DNA of 64,000 nucleotides from Bathynomus jamesi (lineage: Eukaryota; Arthropoda; Malacostraca; Isopoda; Cirolanidae): positions 62,001 to 126,000 of the forward strand of contig JAJOZX010007498.1 of NCBI GenBank assembly GCA_023014485.1, written 5' to 3'. The translations under genes and the position numbers were made by a program. Below the pieces are notes generated by a model. That model was given only the letters and a program-made list of their open reading frames with translations. It searched no databases and was not told where the DNA came from. The stretch's first letter is position 1. Every line of letters begins with the position of its first letter. Shown piece by piece: positions 54,925 through 64,000 of this stretch.

Positions 54925-55115
54925 AATCCGCAATTAGAAACCATAGTAATGATAACAACCATCCCCTTCACAAAACTCGGTTCGAAATTCTAACAAGAAC
55001 CAATAACCTTACAGAACTCCGAATTTTAGAATCTTTATACATCTATAGAAACAAACCCTTCAACCCTTCATTAACAACAATAGTTCATCTTACAAATTAC
55101 AGCTCTTCTAACTAA
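54925..55115 (+). pseudogene. Penelope-like GIY-YIG C-terminal fragment
   Basis: The frame reads FEILTRTNNLTELRILESLY then IYRNKPFNPSLTTIVHLT, the ending typical of Penelope-like endonucleases (LxILExxxIxxxKPxLN). No GIY-YIG signature remains upstream. Confidence 0.5.
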
Positions 55116-55481
<366 letters not shown>

Positions 55482-56888
55482 TTACATCTCATCTCACTAA
55501 AATATCTGAAAGAATAGTTAGACAGAAAATCTATGACTTTTTGGAAACTCAGAAAAAATTCAATGATAACCAACACGGGTTTCGATCAGGCAGATCATGC
55601 CTATCACAACTAATGGAACACTACAACAACATTATTGATTCACTTGAAAGTAATGAAAACTATGATGTACTGTACACAGACTTTGCTAAAGCGTTCGACA
55701 AGTGTGACCACGGAATCATAATACAGTACATAAACTGAAATATATGGGAATAACAGGAAAAGTAGGGAAATGGATATATAATTTCCTTAGTGAGCGGAGG
55801 CAAGTCGTTACAGTACAAGGAGTATCTTCACCAGAATCAGAGGTCCTCAGCTCAGTACCACAAGGAACAGTATTAGCTCCACTACTCTTCATAATCATGC
55901 TAACTGACATAGATGAGGACGTTACCAGAGACAGCACAGTAACATCCTTTGCGGATGACACAAAGATCAGTAGAAAAATAGGAAACCCAGAAGACATAGG
56001 ATCTCTACAAACCGACATAAACAAAATCTACAAGTGGACTGAAGACAACAATATGAAGTTTAACACCGAGAAATTTCAGCTATTACGGTACGGAAAAAGA
56101 GAAGACCTAAAGTGCATGGAATATTATACCCCAAATGGACAGGAAATTCAGAGAAATTCCAGAGCAAAAGATTTAGGGGTTGTAATGACAGATGATGCGA
56201 AATTTGAAACACAAAATAAGATAGCAGTAAACAGAGCAAAGAGAATAACGGGTCAGATATTGAGAACCTTTAAACGAAGGGATAGGAATGTAATGATTCC
56301 TCTACTGAAAACCCTGATCATACCCAAATTAGAATACTGCTCGGTCCTAACTTCCCATATAAAAAAGAAGACATTAGACAGCTGGAGGGGATCCAAAGAA
56401 GCTTCACAGCCAAGATCAATGGGTGCAAAGAACTAAATTACTGGGAAAGGTTACGAGAACTAGACCTATATTCACTGCAAAGGAGAAGAGAGAGATACAC
56501 CATTATTTACACTTGGAAAATAATGGAGAAACTAGTCCCTAATCTTACTCTGAATCCCATAACTCCCCAAACAACGATGGAAAGTAGAAGCGGTAGACTG
56601 TGTCGTATTCCCAAATTGAAGGCGAGACAGGGAACATCCTTAACCCTGAAAGAAAATAGTTTTGTAGTGAGAGGACCAAAACTGTTTAATCAGTTGCCCA
56701 AAGGCCTAAGAAACACGAAGGGAGTTGCAGTGGAAATCTTCAAAAGAAGACTAGACGCCTGGCTCAGAACAATCCCCGATGAGCCGGGCGTACCTGGCTA
56801 TGTGAGGTGGAGAGCGCAAGAATCCAACTCACTACTTCACCAGGCCAACTCGAGAGGAGGGGCGACAAGCTTGACCTACGCGAAATGA
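55482..56888 (+). pseudogene. LINE reverse transcriptase, 5'-truncated (LINE E, copy 2)
   Basis: RT blocks in order: KKFNDNQHGFRSGRSCLSQL (55550), VLYTDFAKAFDKCDHGI (catalytic Asp), a TGA at 55738, KWIYNFLSERRQVVTVQG, VPQGTVLAPLLF, SFADDTKISRKI (catalytic FADD), FNTEKFQLLRYG, KDLGVVMTDDA. Then come shifts near 56360-56520 and the C-terminal SGRLCRIPKLK, LFNQLPKGLRN and IPDEPGVPGYVRW, stopping at 56888. This belongs to the CR1/jockey-like group; I cannot fix the clade. It is better preserved than copy 1. The 3' tail has AAGGT repeats leading into (TA)n. Confidence 0.85.
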
Positions 56889-56925
56889 GAAATCATCGCG
56901 CGGAACCTTTGTAAGGTTGTAAGGT

Positions 56926-56929
<4 letters not shown>

Positions 56930-56986
<57 letters not shown>
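56930..56986. repeat. (TA)n microsatellite
   Basis: TA run immediately after the LINE E 3' tail. Confidence 0.95.
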
Positions 56987-57148
56987 TGTGTATGTCATAA
57001 ATACCGAAGTAGATCGAACATTTGTGTAAATTTTACCCAGTCGGTCAAACATCATGATTCGTTTTAGGTTAGTTTATTTATGTTAACCCTGAGTTAACCT
57101 AACCTAACCTAGCGTAACGTAACCTGAAAAAAGTAGGTTAAAAAGGTG

Positions 57149-57351
57149 GAATCAATGAAAGAAAGCCACCCCCAGCCTTCTTTAGTTAGCTTTATAAGGC
57201 TAACTAACGAAAATATCACGACCTAACCTAACCAATCGTTAGGTCAACTGTACGCCCTTGACGATTGGTTAGGTTAGGTCGTTATATTTTCGTTAGGTAG
57301 CCTTATAAAGCTAACTAAAGAAGGCTTGGGGTGGCTTTCTTTCATTGATCC
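57149..57351. mobile_element. 203-bp snapback element, copy 1
   Basis: An almost complete palindrome: GAATCAATGAAAGAAAGCC at the left, GGCTTTCTTTCATTGATCC at the right, with arms of nearly 100 bp meeting near GTACGCCCTTGACG. An exact 8-bp duplication, AAAAGGTG, lies at 57141-57148 and 57352-57359. Arms contain the CTAACCTAACCAATCG motif. Partner: 61726-61928. Confidence 0.9.
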
Positions 57352-57567
57352 AAAAGGTGACCTACCATTGGCTCTACTTGGAGGTTATAATGTTATAATG
57401 TTTCAGACCAGCAAAGACCCTAGGATTCACTCATGGTTAGTCTACTTAACCGTGTTTGTAATTGCGTACTGCGCATATCCTCCGTGGTGGCGGAGGGGAC
57501 CTCAATTTTACGTGGGTTCCGAACCACAAAAACCTTGATATTACCACCTTAAACTATATCTAATCTA
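57352..57567. other. spacer before the LINE D 3' end
   Basis: Holds the 3' tail of LINE D from about 57545; no gene in the rest. Confidence 0.4.
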
Positions 57568-60420
57568 TCAACATATGCAGTATGCACCTAATCGATTTTT
57601 AAACATGTTTATGGACGTGCTACTAATTACTCCTACCGGCAAACTATTCCAGCTTTTTACTATTCTATGCGTAAAAAAGTTTTTGGCGACTGCTGTCTCA
57701 AACCTTCTACTTGTCAGCTTACTCCCGTTATTTCTAGTTCTACTATACTGTGCTATTTCGGAAAAGCTATATCTATTTACGTTATCGAACACATTCATAA
57801 TTTTAAAAACTTGCATTAGATCACCCTTTAGCCTCCTAGTCTCGAATGTAGTCAATTTTAACTCCTTAAGCCTATCCTCGTACGACTTTAACCTAAGTGA
57901 CGGAATCATTTCAGTTGCTTGTCTTTGAACTCTTTCGATTTTGTCTATATCCTTGCGCATATACGGATTCCAAAATTGAATCGCGTACTCCGAATGGGGT
58001 CTAACTAATGATTTGTAAAGAGGAACAATACTATCGCGCGATTTATACTCAAAATTCCTAGCTATAAAACCAAGCACTTTGTTCGCCTTATTGACCGCTG
58101 TTGTACTTTGTTTCGCTACTTTTAAATCACCAGTGACTATAACTCCTAAATCTTTTTCTTGATCTGCGATTGCCAACTCCTTCCCTGACATACTATAAGC
58201 AAAATTACCGTTACGCGCACCTATATGTAAAATTTTTCATTTATCGATGTTAAATCTCATTCAGTCTACGATTTTATTCAGATCTTCCTGGATTTTACCT
58301 CTATCTTCGTCATTTATCACCCTACCACCTAACCTCGTGTCATTCGCAAACTTTGAAACTGTACTGACTAGTCCGACATCTAAATCGTTATATATATAAG
58401 AAAAAGCAAGCGACCCAATACAGAACCCTGAGGAACGCCGCTCGCTACATTAGCCCAAGAAGACTCCGCTCCATCAATGATCGACCACCCTCTGTTTCCT
58501 ACCTCGCAACCACTCTTCTATCCAATTTATTACTACACACCTGATTCCATGAGCTTAGGTTTTACAACGAGTCTTTTGTGCAATACGATGTTAAACGCTT
58601 TTTGAAAATCTAAATACACTACATCTACCGCCCGATGACTATTGTAAACTTCAACCACTCTTTGAAAAAATTCCAAAAGATTAGTTAAGCAAGATTTGTT
58701 TCTCCTAAAATCGTGCTTCGTGTTTCTAATCAAGTTGTGCAATTCTAAAGTGTGCGACTATTCGATCCCTAATTATCGATTCCAGTAGCTTACCTACAAC
58801 AGACGTTAAACTGATTAGCCTATAAATTCCTGTCGCACCTTTATCGCCTTTCTTAAAAATAGGTGTTGCATTTGCTAACTTGAAGTTATCTCGTACGCAC
58901 CCCTTAGAAATAGACGCATTTAAAAACTTTGTTAGTGGCACAACAATGCTTTCTTTTAATTCTTTTAGTTGTATGGGATATATGGAATCCGACCCCGGTG
59001 AGTTAAGCATTTTTATTTTACAAATATAGCGCAGTACCTCCCTTTCACTCACCACAATATTATCTAAAGTATTACCATTATCAAAATGTATTATATCTAT
59101 GACCGTAGGGAGGATATTCGTTACATCTTCTATTGTAAAAACTGACGTAAAAAATTCGTTTAGCAGAGTAGCCATTTGCTTGTTTTCAGAAACTAGCTCA
59201 CCATCAGAATTTCTCAACGGTCCTAAGAGTTAAGACGCTCTTTACCGGTTCCTATTATTAACATATTGAAAAAATCGCTTGGGATTTTCTTTGCCGTCAC
59301 GAGCTATGGGAATTTAAAAATCACACTTGGACTTTTTTATTACGCTTTTCACTTCACGCCTTAGAGCTATATAATTGTTTCGTAATCACAAATTGTCATT
59401 ATCGCACTTATGTTGCCTATAACCCCTATCTCTACTCTTTATAATATCCCCTACTCTAGAAGTAAACCAGAAGGACTTGTTATAATAGTATATATATACT
59501 TTCGCACGCTTAATCTTGTACAGTACATATTCATCCTTTATAGTCCTAAACACCGTTTCAAACGATTCCCATATTATTTTTGCGTTGGAGGTCCCCATTA
59601 CCTTTTCCCAATTGACGTGTGACAATTCACTTCTAAATTTGCAAAAGTCTGCGTGCTGGAAGTTAGGAATTTTAGTCGAGTTAGCTGGTTTCGAGTGACT
59701 TACTGAGAGGACAAACCATATTGTGATCGCTATTGCTTAACGGTTCAATTACGTGAAGATCAGTGATAAGCCTATCATCCGTAGTTATTACTAACTCTAA
59801 AATACTGTCCAACCTTGTAGGTTCCCCAACCTACAAGAATAAGTAAGCTATCCTCGAGAAAATTAACTAAACGAGTACCTTCCACGTTTCTCTGCATTGT
59901 ATCGTAATTCACGTTAGCGCAATTAAAGTCACCCATAATTAAGACCTGCTCACTACCTATTATTCTCTTTAGTTCGCGATATAACACTTCGTCCGTATCA
60001 ACTGTTTGATTCGGGGCCTATATATAACGGCAACAAGAAGTTTGAAATCAATCAATCAATTTAAGTTCTGCTATAGTCGAATCTATCGGTTCTGGAATTC
60101 TGTGCTTTAATTTTATAGTGTTCGCAATATTATCTTTGATATACAACGTAACACCTCCTCCTCCCCTATCTATTCTGTTTTTTAAAAAAGTCTCTAATCT
60201 CTAATTTGATACTCCCCTACAAAGTCACGTGTTTCAGTGCTAAGCCACAATTCATTTATCGCAATTAAATCAGTCTTTGCAAGCAATCAAAAAAAAATTA
60301 TTTTATTTTGTTTAGTAGGCTACGAGCATTTAAAGATAGAACCTTCAAATTGTTTGTTAAAACCGCGTTACCTTCGTGCGCGCAAGGTAAATTTATCATA
60401 TTTTTTGGCCTGTAATTTTA
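57568..60420 (-). pseudogene. CR1 LINE ORF2: endonuclease and reverse transcriptase (LINE D)
   Basis: Endonuclease: VLIMGDFNCANVNYDTMQ (59940-59890), with other blocks scattered in broken frames up to about 60420. RT: LANATPIFKKGD and IYRLISLTSVVGKLLE (58900-58780), NTKHDFRRNKSCLTNLLEF and YLDFQKAFNIVLHKRL, where the expected AFD reads AFN (58740-58560). Then a degraded palm (58500-58200). The last open frame, 58191-57568, runs from ADQEKDLGVIVTGDL through SLVRPHSEYAIQFWNPY to MFKNRLGAYCIC. Multiple stops and shifts. Confidence 0.85.
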
Positions 60421-60444
60421 GGAAATTACGCCGGCACCGCTCCA

Positions 60445-61269
60445 GTTACGACAGCCTGAAAAAAGAGACAGTATTATGAAATAGCCTTCCTAAACGCGCA
60501 GCTCCAACGTCATTAAGATGAAGTCTATCTCCGAGGAACAAGTCCCTCCTGCCGTAGAAACTGTTTAAAAAATTCGCAAAATGCACGCCTACCTGTTGGC
60601 AAAGAGACTAAGTTATTGTTAATAGGTTGCCTTGCTGTAGAACTCGTTACATTGGATAATTGGAGGAAGTATACCTGTTAAAACAATCTTATTCATTTTT
60701 TCCTTTAGTCACTCTAATAAGTCCCTATACCTAGCGAGCAGCTCTTAACGATCTAGAATTTTAAACGTTGTTCGTACCAATATGAATAACATATTTTGTG
60801 TCCTCAGAGGTTCCGTCTGTAAACTGGTAAACACTATTCGTTATATCCTCCGCCCTTGCACCAGAGTAGCAGTAATGGCGCCTAAGACGGGGGGTTTCTC
60901 CCACAGAATTCCTCGAGCTGCCCTCGAACAATGGAATTACCAACGAGGACGTATTTCAGGTTCATCAACGTCTTCAAAACCAAAAACAAGAAACTTATTG
61001 TTTGTTATTATGGGAAGACAAGTCTTAGGTTGTCTCAATTGGGTTCCATTACGCACTTGAAGGAAGGGTCGAGAACTAGGGAAAGAGATAGGACTGTTAG
61101 AATTATTTATACCATTAGTAGAAACTGAGGCAGGAGAAGCCGCGACTGAAGAATAACTCCTCTCAGAAGGCCCAAGGGATTCTACTGTCGCCGTCAGGAG
61201 CATCACCCTTTCTTCAAGCCTCACTCTGGCCTCTCTCTCTCGGTGTAGCTCGTTCTTCAGCAAATCCAT
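60445..61269 (-). pseudogene. CR1 LINE ORF1 with esterase-like domain (LINE D)
   Basis: A coiled-coil start (HREREARVRLEERVMLLTAT) at 61269, then a Ser-rich linker and the hydrolase region: RRHYCYSGARAEDITNS and YVIHIGTNNV (block with Gly and Asn). After breaks near 60760 and 60600 comes LFLGDRLHLNDVGAARLGRL, the Asp/His block. The nucleophile Ser block is blurred: a GDS motif is not clearly readable near 60930. An N-terminal zinc finger like that of LINE C was not seen. Confidence 0.7.
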
Positions 61270-61725
61270 GTTCGAGCAAATCCATGTTCGAGCAAATCCA
61301 TGTCCTACAAATTAAGTTATCATTATTATTAGCTAAATTAAACGCGTAACCAGCAAACTTCCCTTGACGGGGGTGCCATGCTATTAACTAATTAAATTAC
61401 TAGCGTTTGGAAATTAATAGCGAGTTAATAATAGTAATCTAATAACGACGTAAGTCTCAGGGAATAAGTAAAGCACAATTAATAAATAAAACGTAGGTCT
61501 CCTGCCTGCTTAGTTATGACGTCACCAACGCAAACCCGCAAAAATGTTATTGAAACGCAGAAGACAGGTTCTTGTAGCACAAAATTGTACTGAACGAGTA
61601 TATATATGTAATTAAGCTACCGACAAAGGTTCTGCAAGAAGAAAGATATTAATAAAGAGGGAGAAAGATACAAGGCAATTTATGAACACTAAAAAAACTT
61701 ATCTGCCACTATTCGGCTAATTTTT
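61270..61725. other. LINE D 5' flank
   Basis: A 17-bp unit, CGAGCAAATCCATGTTC-like, is repeated at 61271-61300. AT-rich afterwards; no gene. Confidence 0.5.
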
Positions 61726-61928
61726 GGATCAATGAAAGAAAGCCACCCCGAACCTGCTTTAATTAGCTTTATAAGGCTAACTAACGAAAATATCACTACC
61801 TAACCTAACCAATCGTTAGGTCAATTGTACGCCCTTGACGATTGGTTAGGTCAGGTCGTTATATTTTCGTTAGTTAGCCTTATAAAGCTAACTAAGGAAG
61901 GCTGGGGGTGGCTTTCTTTCATTGATCC
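61726..61928. mobile_element. 203-bp snapback element, copy 2
   Basis: Same length and sequence plan as 57149-57351: GGATCAATGAAAGAAAGCC to GGCTTTCTTTCATTGATCC, arms nearly 100 bp. The 8-bp duplication TAATTTTT (61718-61725) and CAATTTTT (61929-61936) differs at one base. Confidence 0.9.
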
Positions 61929-62284
61929 CAATTTTTTCCCACGGTGGGTGACCATACCCTACTTGATGATCCTTAGCAAAGCAAAATGAACCTTATTAGA
62001 CCAAGTTTTCTAATAGATTGGAATTTCACACCTCTCGAACAAAACAAACCAAGCCACATGCGCTAACCTTCGTTTAATCAAGTAAATATAATAAAGTCAA
62101 TAAATAAAATATATTCAGTTATGAATAATTAATAACGCGAGCTAATTTAGTTAAGAAGGCACCGAACACTATTTTTTTAAAAGTTACTTTGACTGAAACC
62201 ACTTATTCAATTGGTAACACTGGGCACTCGATAAAACACGTCTGTTCACAAGGAAAGACAGATCACTTCTCGTTTAGGTTTAGG

Positions 62285-62331
<47 letters not shown>

Positions 62332-62766
62332 ATATATATATATATATTATATAATACGTGTGAAAAGGTCAATAATATGTTGAAATCTGTGTGTACTTTG
62401 TATTTACAGAGGTCATTTCTTAAAACTATTGTTTAAGCTTTGAAGGCAAAGCTTTAATGGTTCACTAAATGTAATTCATTAATTTTTTAATAAATTTAAA
62501 TCTTTTATTTTGGCTAAAAATGTTAAGACTCGATTAAACATAGTATTATAAAGTAAAACGTGAAATAAATAATTTCATTACCAATTTACATTCCAGACTG
62601 CGCTTTCCGCTTTATATATTGTAAATTTATAATTAAGAGAATCACTCTTTTGTATTATAATTTTTAATATAGCTTCAGTATAAGAAAGATTCACGTCTAA
62701 ATAATTTCTGTGTAAATATTTATGTACGAACTATATGGAGTGAATCCGTTTTTTTTTTACTTTCAG
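61929..62766. other. AT-rich flank upstream of the secreted-protein gene
   Basis: (TA)n at 62286-62352. A T-run with ACTTTCAG at 62749-62766 is the splice acceptor directly before the ATG of the next gene, so an upstream 5' untranslated exon probably lies here. I could not place it. Confidence 0.5.
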
Positions 62767-63285
62767 ATGAAATTTTCCGTAACTTTCGCAGTGTTATCGA
62801 TCGCCTTCATTGAGTTTGTGATAGCTAAACCTCCAATAATTAAACCTTTCATCATTGTGGTCAATTCGCCGTCTGGACCAGGAGGAACGGGAGGTGTTGT
62901 TTTCCCCAACATTTTTGAAGGTTTCAAAAATTTAACCACAAATGCCGGTCAAATCTTGGGCAATATTTTCAACAGCACCGCTCAGAAGGTGCAAGTTGTA
63001 GCGGGAGGAATCGGAGCGGGAGCGCAGGCCATCGCCGCAGGAGCCCTTAATACGCTCGATCAAGTGCAGAACGTGAAAGCATCCGTTGTGGACGTGTTTC
63101 AAAACTTCACCAACAATGCCGTCGACGCGATACAAGACGCGAAAAACAATGCCGTCGACAAGGTTCAGAACGTGTCCACGGCTGTGATCGACGGAGTTCA
63201 GAGTTTTAATGACCAGACGATAGCCTTCCTCCAAGACGCCAATGCGAACAAGTTGAACTCGAGTGCACTCATTACTATCGGATAA
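62767..63285 (+). CDS. small secreted protein, amphipathic-helix rich, unrecognised family
   Basis: 172 residues. The N-terminus MKFSVTFAVLSIAFIEFVIA is a signal peptide, with cleavage likely before KPPIIKP. A Gly/Pro-rich linker (NSPSGPGGTGG) follows. From about residue 45 to 160 comes an Ala/Val/Asn/Gln-rich region with a recurring spacing of Val/Ile/Phe at 3-4 residues (VQNVKASVVDVFQNFTNNAV, DAIQDAKNNAVDKVQNVS), which should form amphipathic helices. Five N-glycosylation sequons (NLT, NST, NFT, NVS, NSS). There is one exon here: the acceptor TTTTACTTTCAG abuts this ATG, so I start here and not at the in-frame ATG at 62722. The gene is GC-richer than its flanks. It is an extracellular product; function unknown. 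Confidence 0.75.
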   Translation: MKFSVTFAVLSIAFIEFVIAKPPIIKPFIIVVNSPSGPGGTGGVVFPNIFEGFKNLTTNAGQILGNIFNSTAQKVQVVAGGIGAGAQAIAAGALNTLDQVQNVKASVVDVFQNFTNNAVDAIQDAKNNAVDKVQNVSTAVIDGVQSFNDQTIAFLQDANANKLNSSALITIG

Positions 63286-63656
63286 TAATAATAATAATAA
63301 TAATTTCGTCAGAAATCTTCGCACAAAATTATTTATTTATTTATACTTTGTTTCTTTAACTTATTAAATTAACGCAAAATGCTTTTATTTCCATAGTTTA
63401 TACCTTTTATTAATAAATGATTATTTTATTTATTCATGTGGTTACTTCACTTCTCTATAATTATTATATATTATTGGACGAAAGTATTGTTTCACATTTG
63501 CTTTCGAAGTTGTCTGCAGTAAAAACATAAATGTAACTTTAATAATTACAAATTATTATTATTATTATTATTATTATCATTATTATCAATGCAGGGCGCG
63601 TTAAGCATTCAACGTAATAATATCAGCCGTCACAGTCTCACAGATAAAATTAAGTC
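63286..63656. other. 3' untranslated and intergenic sequence with triplet repeats
   Basis: (AAT)n immediately after the stop codon at 63281-63303 and (ATT)n at 63551-63580. No gene. Confidence 0.6.
63412..63417 (+). terminator. poly(A) signal AATAAA
   Basis: AATAAA 127 bases after the stop of the secreted-protein gene, in an AT-rich 3' region. Confidence 0.55.
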
Positions 63657-63830
63657 ATGCTGACGAACGCCGAAATAATTTTTCTCGTTTCCACCGCTTT
63701 TGAAGGTCTGTGCAATGTGCATGCTGTACGATCTTTATCGAAGGATTTAACTGTGTGGCCTATGTCGTACAAATACATTCGTCTGGAGGCTTTGATAGAA
63801 AATATAACTAAGGTGAAGAAATTTAATTAA
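63657..63830 (+). CDS. small open frame or first coding exon, hypothetical
   Basis: 57 codons starting MLTNAEIIFLVSTAFEGLCN, with a moderately hydrophobic N-terminus. A good donor, AAGGTGAAG, lies at 63809-63817, so it could be a first coding exon. No recognised motif. Composition is less AT-rich than its surroundings. Confidence 0.25.
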   Translation: MLTNAEIIFLVSTAFEGLCNVHAVRSLSKDLTVWPMSYKYIRLEALIENITKVKKFN

Positions 63831-64000
63831 GCCGTTTTTAACATGAATTCATAAAATAAGAAATAATGAAGAATATTAAAATAACTGAAGTATCTGTATC
63901 AGTAACAACAAAAACGAGTTCTACACTTTAGCAGTTCTTGAAAGAATAGCTCAGTTTTAGTTGGTCGGTGACGGACACATTTGCTAATATAGCGACTTCT

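Larger units (their letters stand above)
57568..61269 (-). mobile_element. CR1-type LINE (LINE D), nearly full length
   Basis: Same layout as LINE C on the minus strand: ORF1 with esterase-like blocks (61269-60445), ORF2 with endonuclease and reverse transcriptase (about 60420-57568). Unlike LINE C it keeps the ORF2 C-terminus. It is flanked, within about 450 bp on each side, by the two snapback elements. Confidence 0.85.

Noticed and set aside
62932..63324. 130-residue minus-strand frame
   Set aside because: Shadow of the secreted-protein gene on the plus strand, which has the signal peptide and splice acceptor.

Overview
The window looks like a gene-poor, AT-rich stretch of an arthropod nuclear genome, probably an insect or a crustacean. 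It has introns with pyrimidine-tract acceptors, no operon-like gene strings outside one virus-like element, tRNA-derived SINEs, CR1-type LINEs, Penelope-like elements, Tc1/mariner, hAT, pogo-like and Merlin DNA transposons, a Polinton, very many (TA)n microsatellites, and short runs of the GGTTA (TTAGG) motif. I cannot name the species. Almost everything recognisable is a dead or nested mobile element. Only two places look like host coding sequence.

Layout. 1-7286: a decayed Polinton/adintovirus-like element with protein-primed DNA polymerase (minus), packaging ATPase, two small conserved proteins, a retroviral-type integrase with chromodomain, two virion-protein candidates, double-jelly-roll major capsid protein and adenain-like protease. 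Nearly every gene has frameshifts or stops, but gene order is readable. 8762-10131 (minus): short exons of an unrecognised host gene that join in one consistent phase. 10727-13166: a SINE and a DD37E-type mariner carrying a nested hAT MITE. 13643-21485: a large inverted (palindromic) Penelope-like structure, one arm of which is split by a 5.2-kb LTR element with no gag/pol. 22446-25320: one LINE interrupted by a CR1-like LINE. 26042-30740: hAT relics and an integrase fragment split by a hAT MITE.

30835-34528 and 57568-61269: two long CR1-type LINEs (minus) with esterase-like (SGNH) ORF1 and endonuclease/reverse transcriptase ORF2. 35195-39291: a DDE transposon of a family I cannot assign, containing a nested Merlin element. 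39334-44835: SINEs, MITEs, a retroposon with a 21-bp minisatellite, and a hAT with a transposase tail. 44864-56888: two copies of another LINE, a ZMYM1-like hAT pseudogene, a deleted mariner, a hAT with CATCCG arrays, a hairpin element with perfect 47-bp arms and a pogo-like element with a mariner inside it. Two near-identical 203-bp snapback elements sit on either side of the second CR1 LINE.

62767-63285 (plus): the clearest host gene, an intact small secreted protein rich in amphipathic helices, with an acceptor site directly before its ATG and a poly(A) signal downstream. All calls come from reading the sequence; no database search was made.
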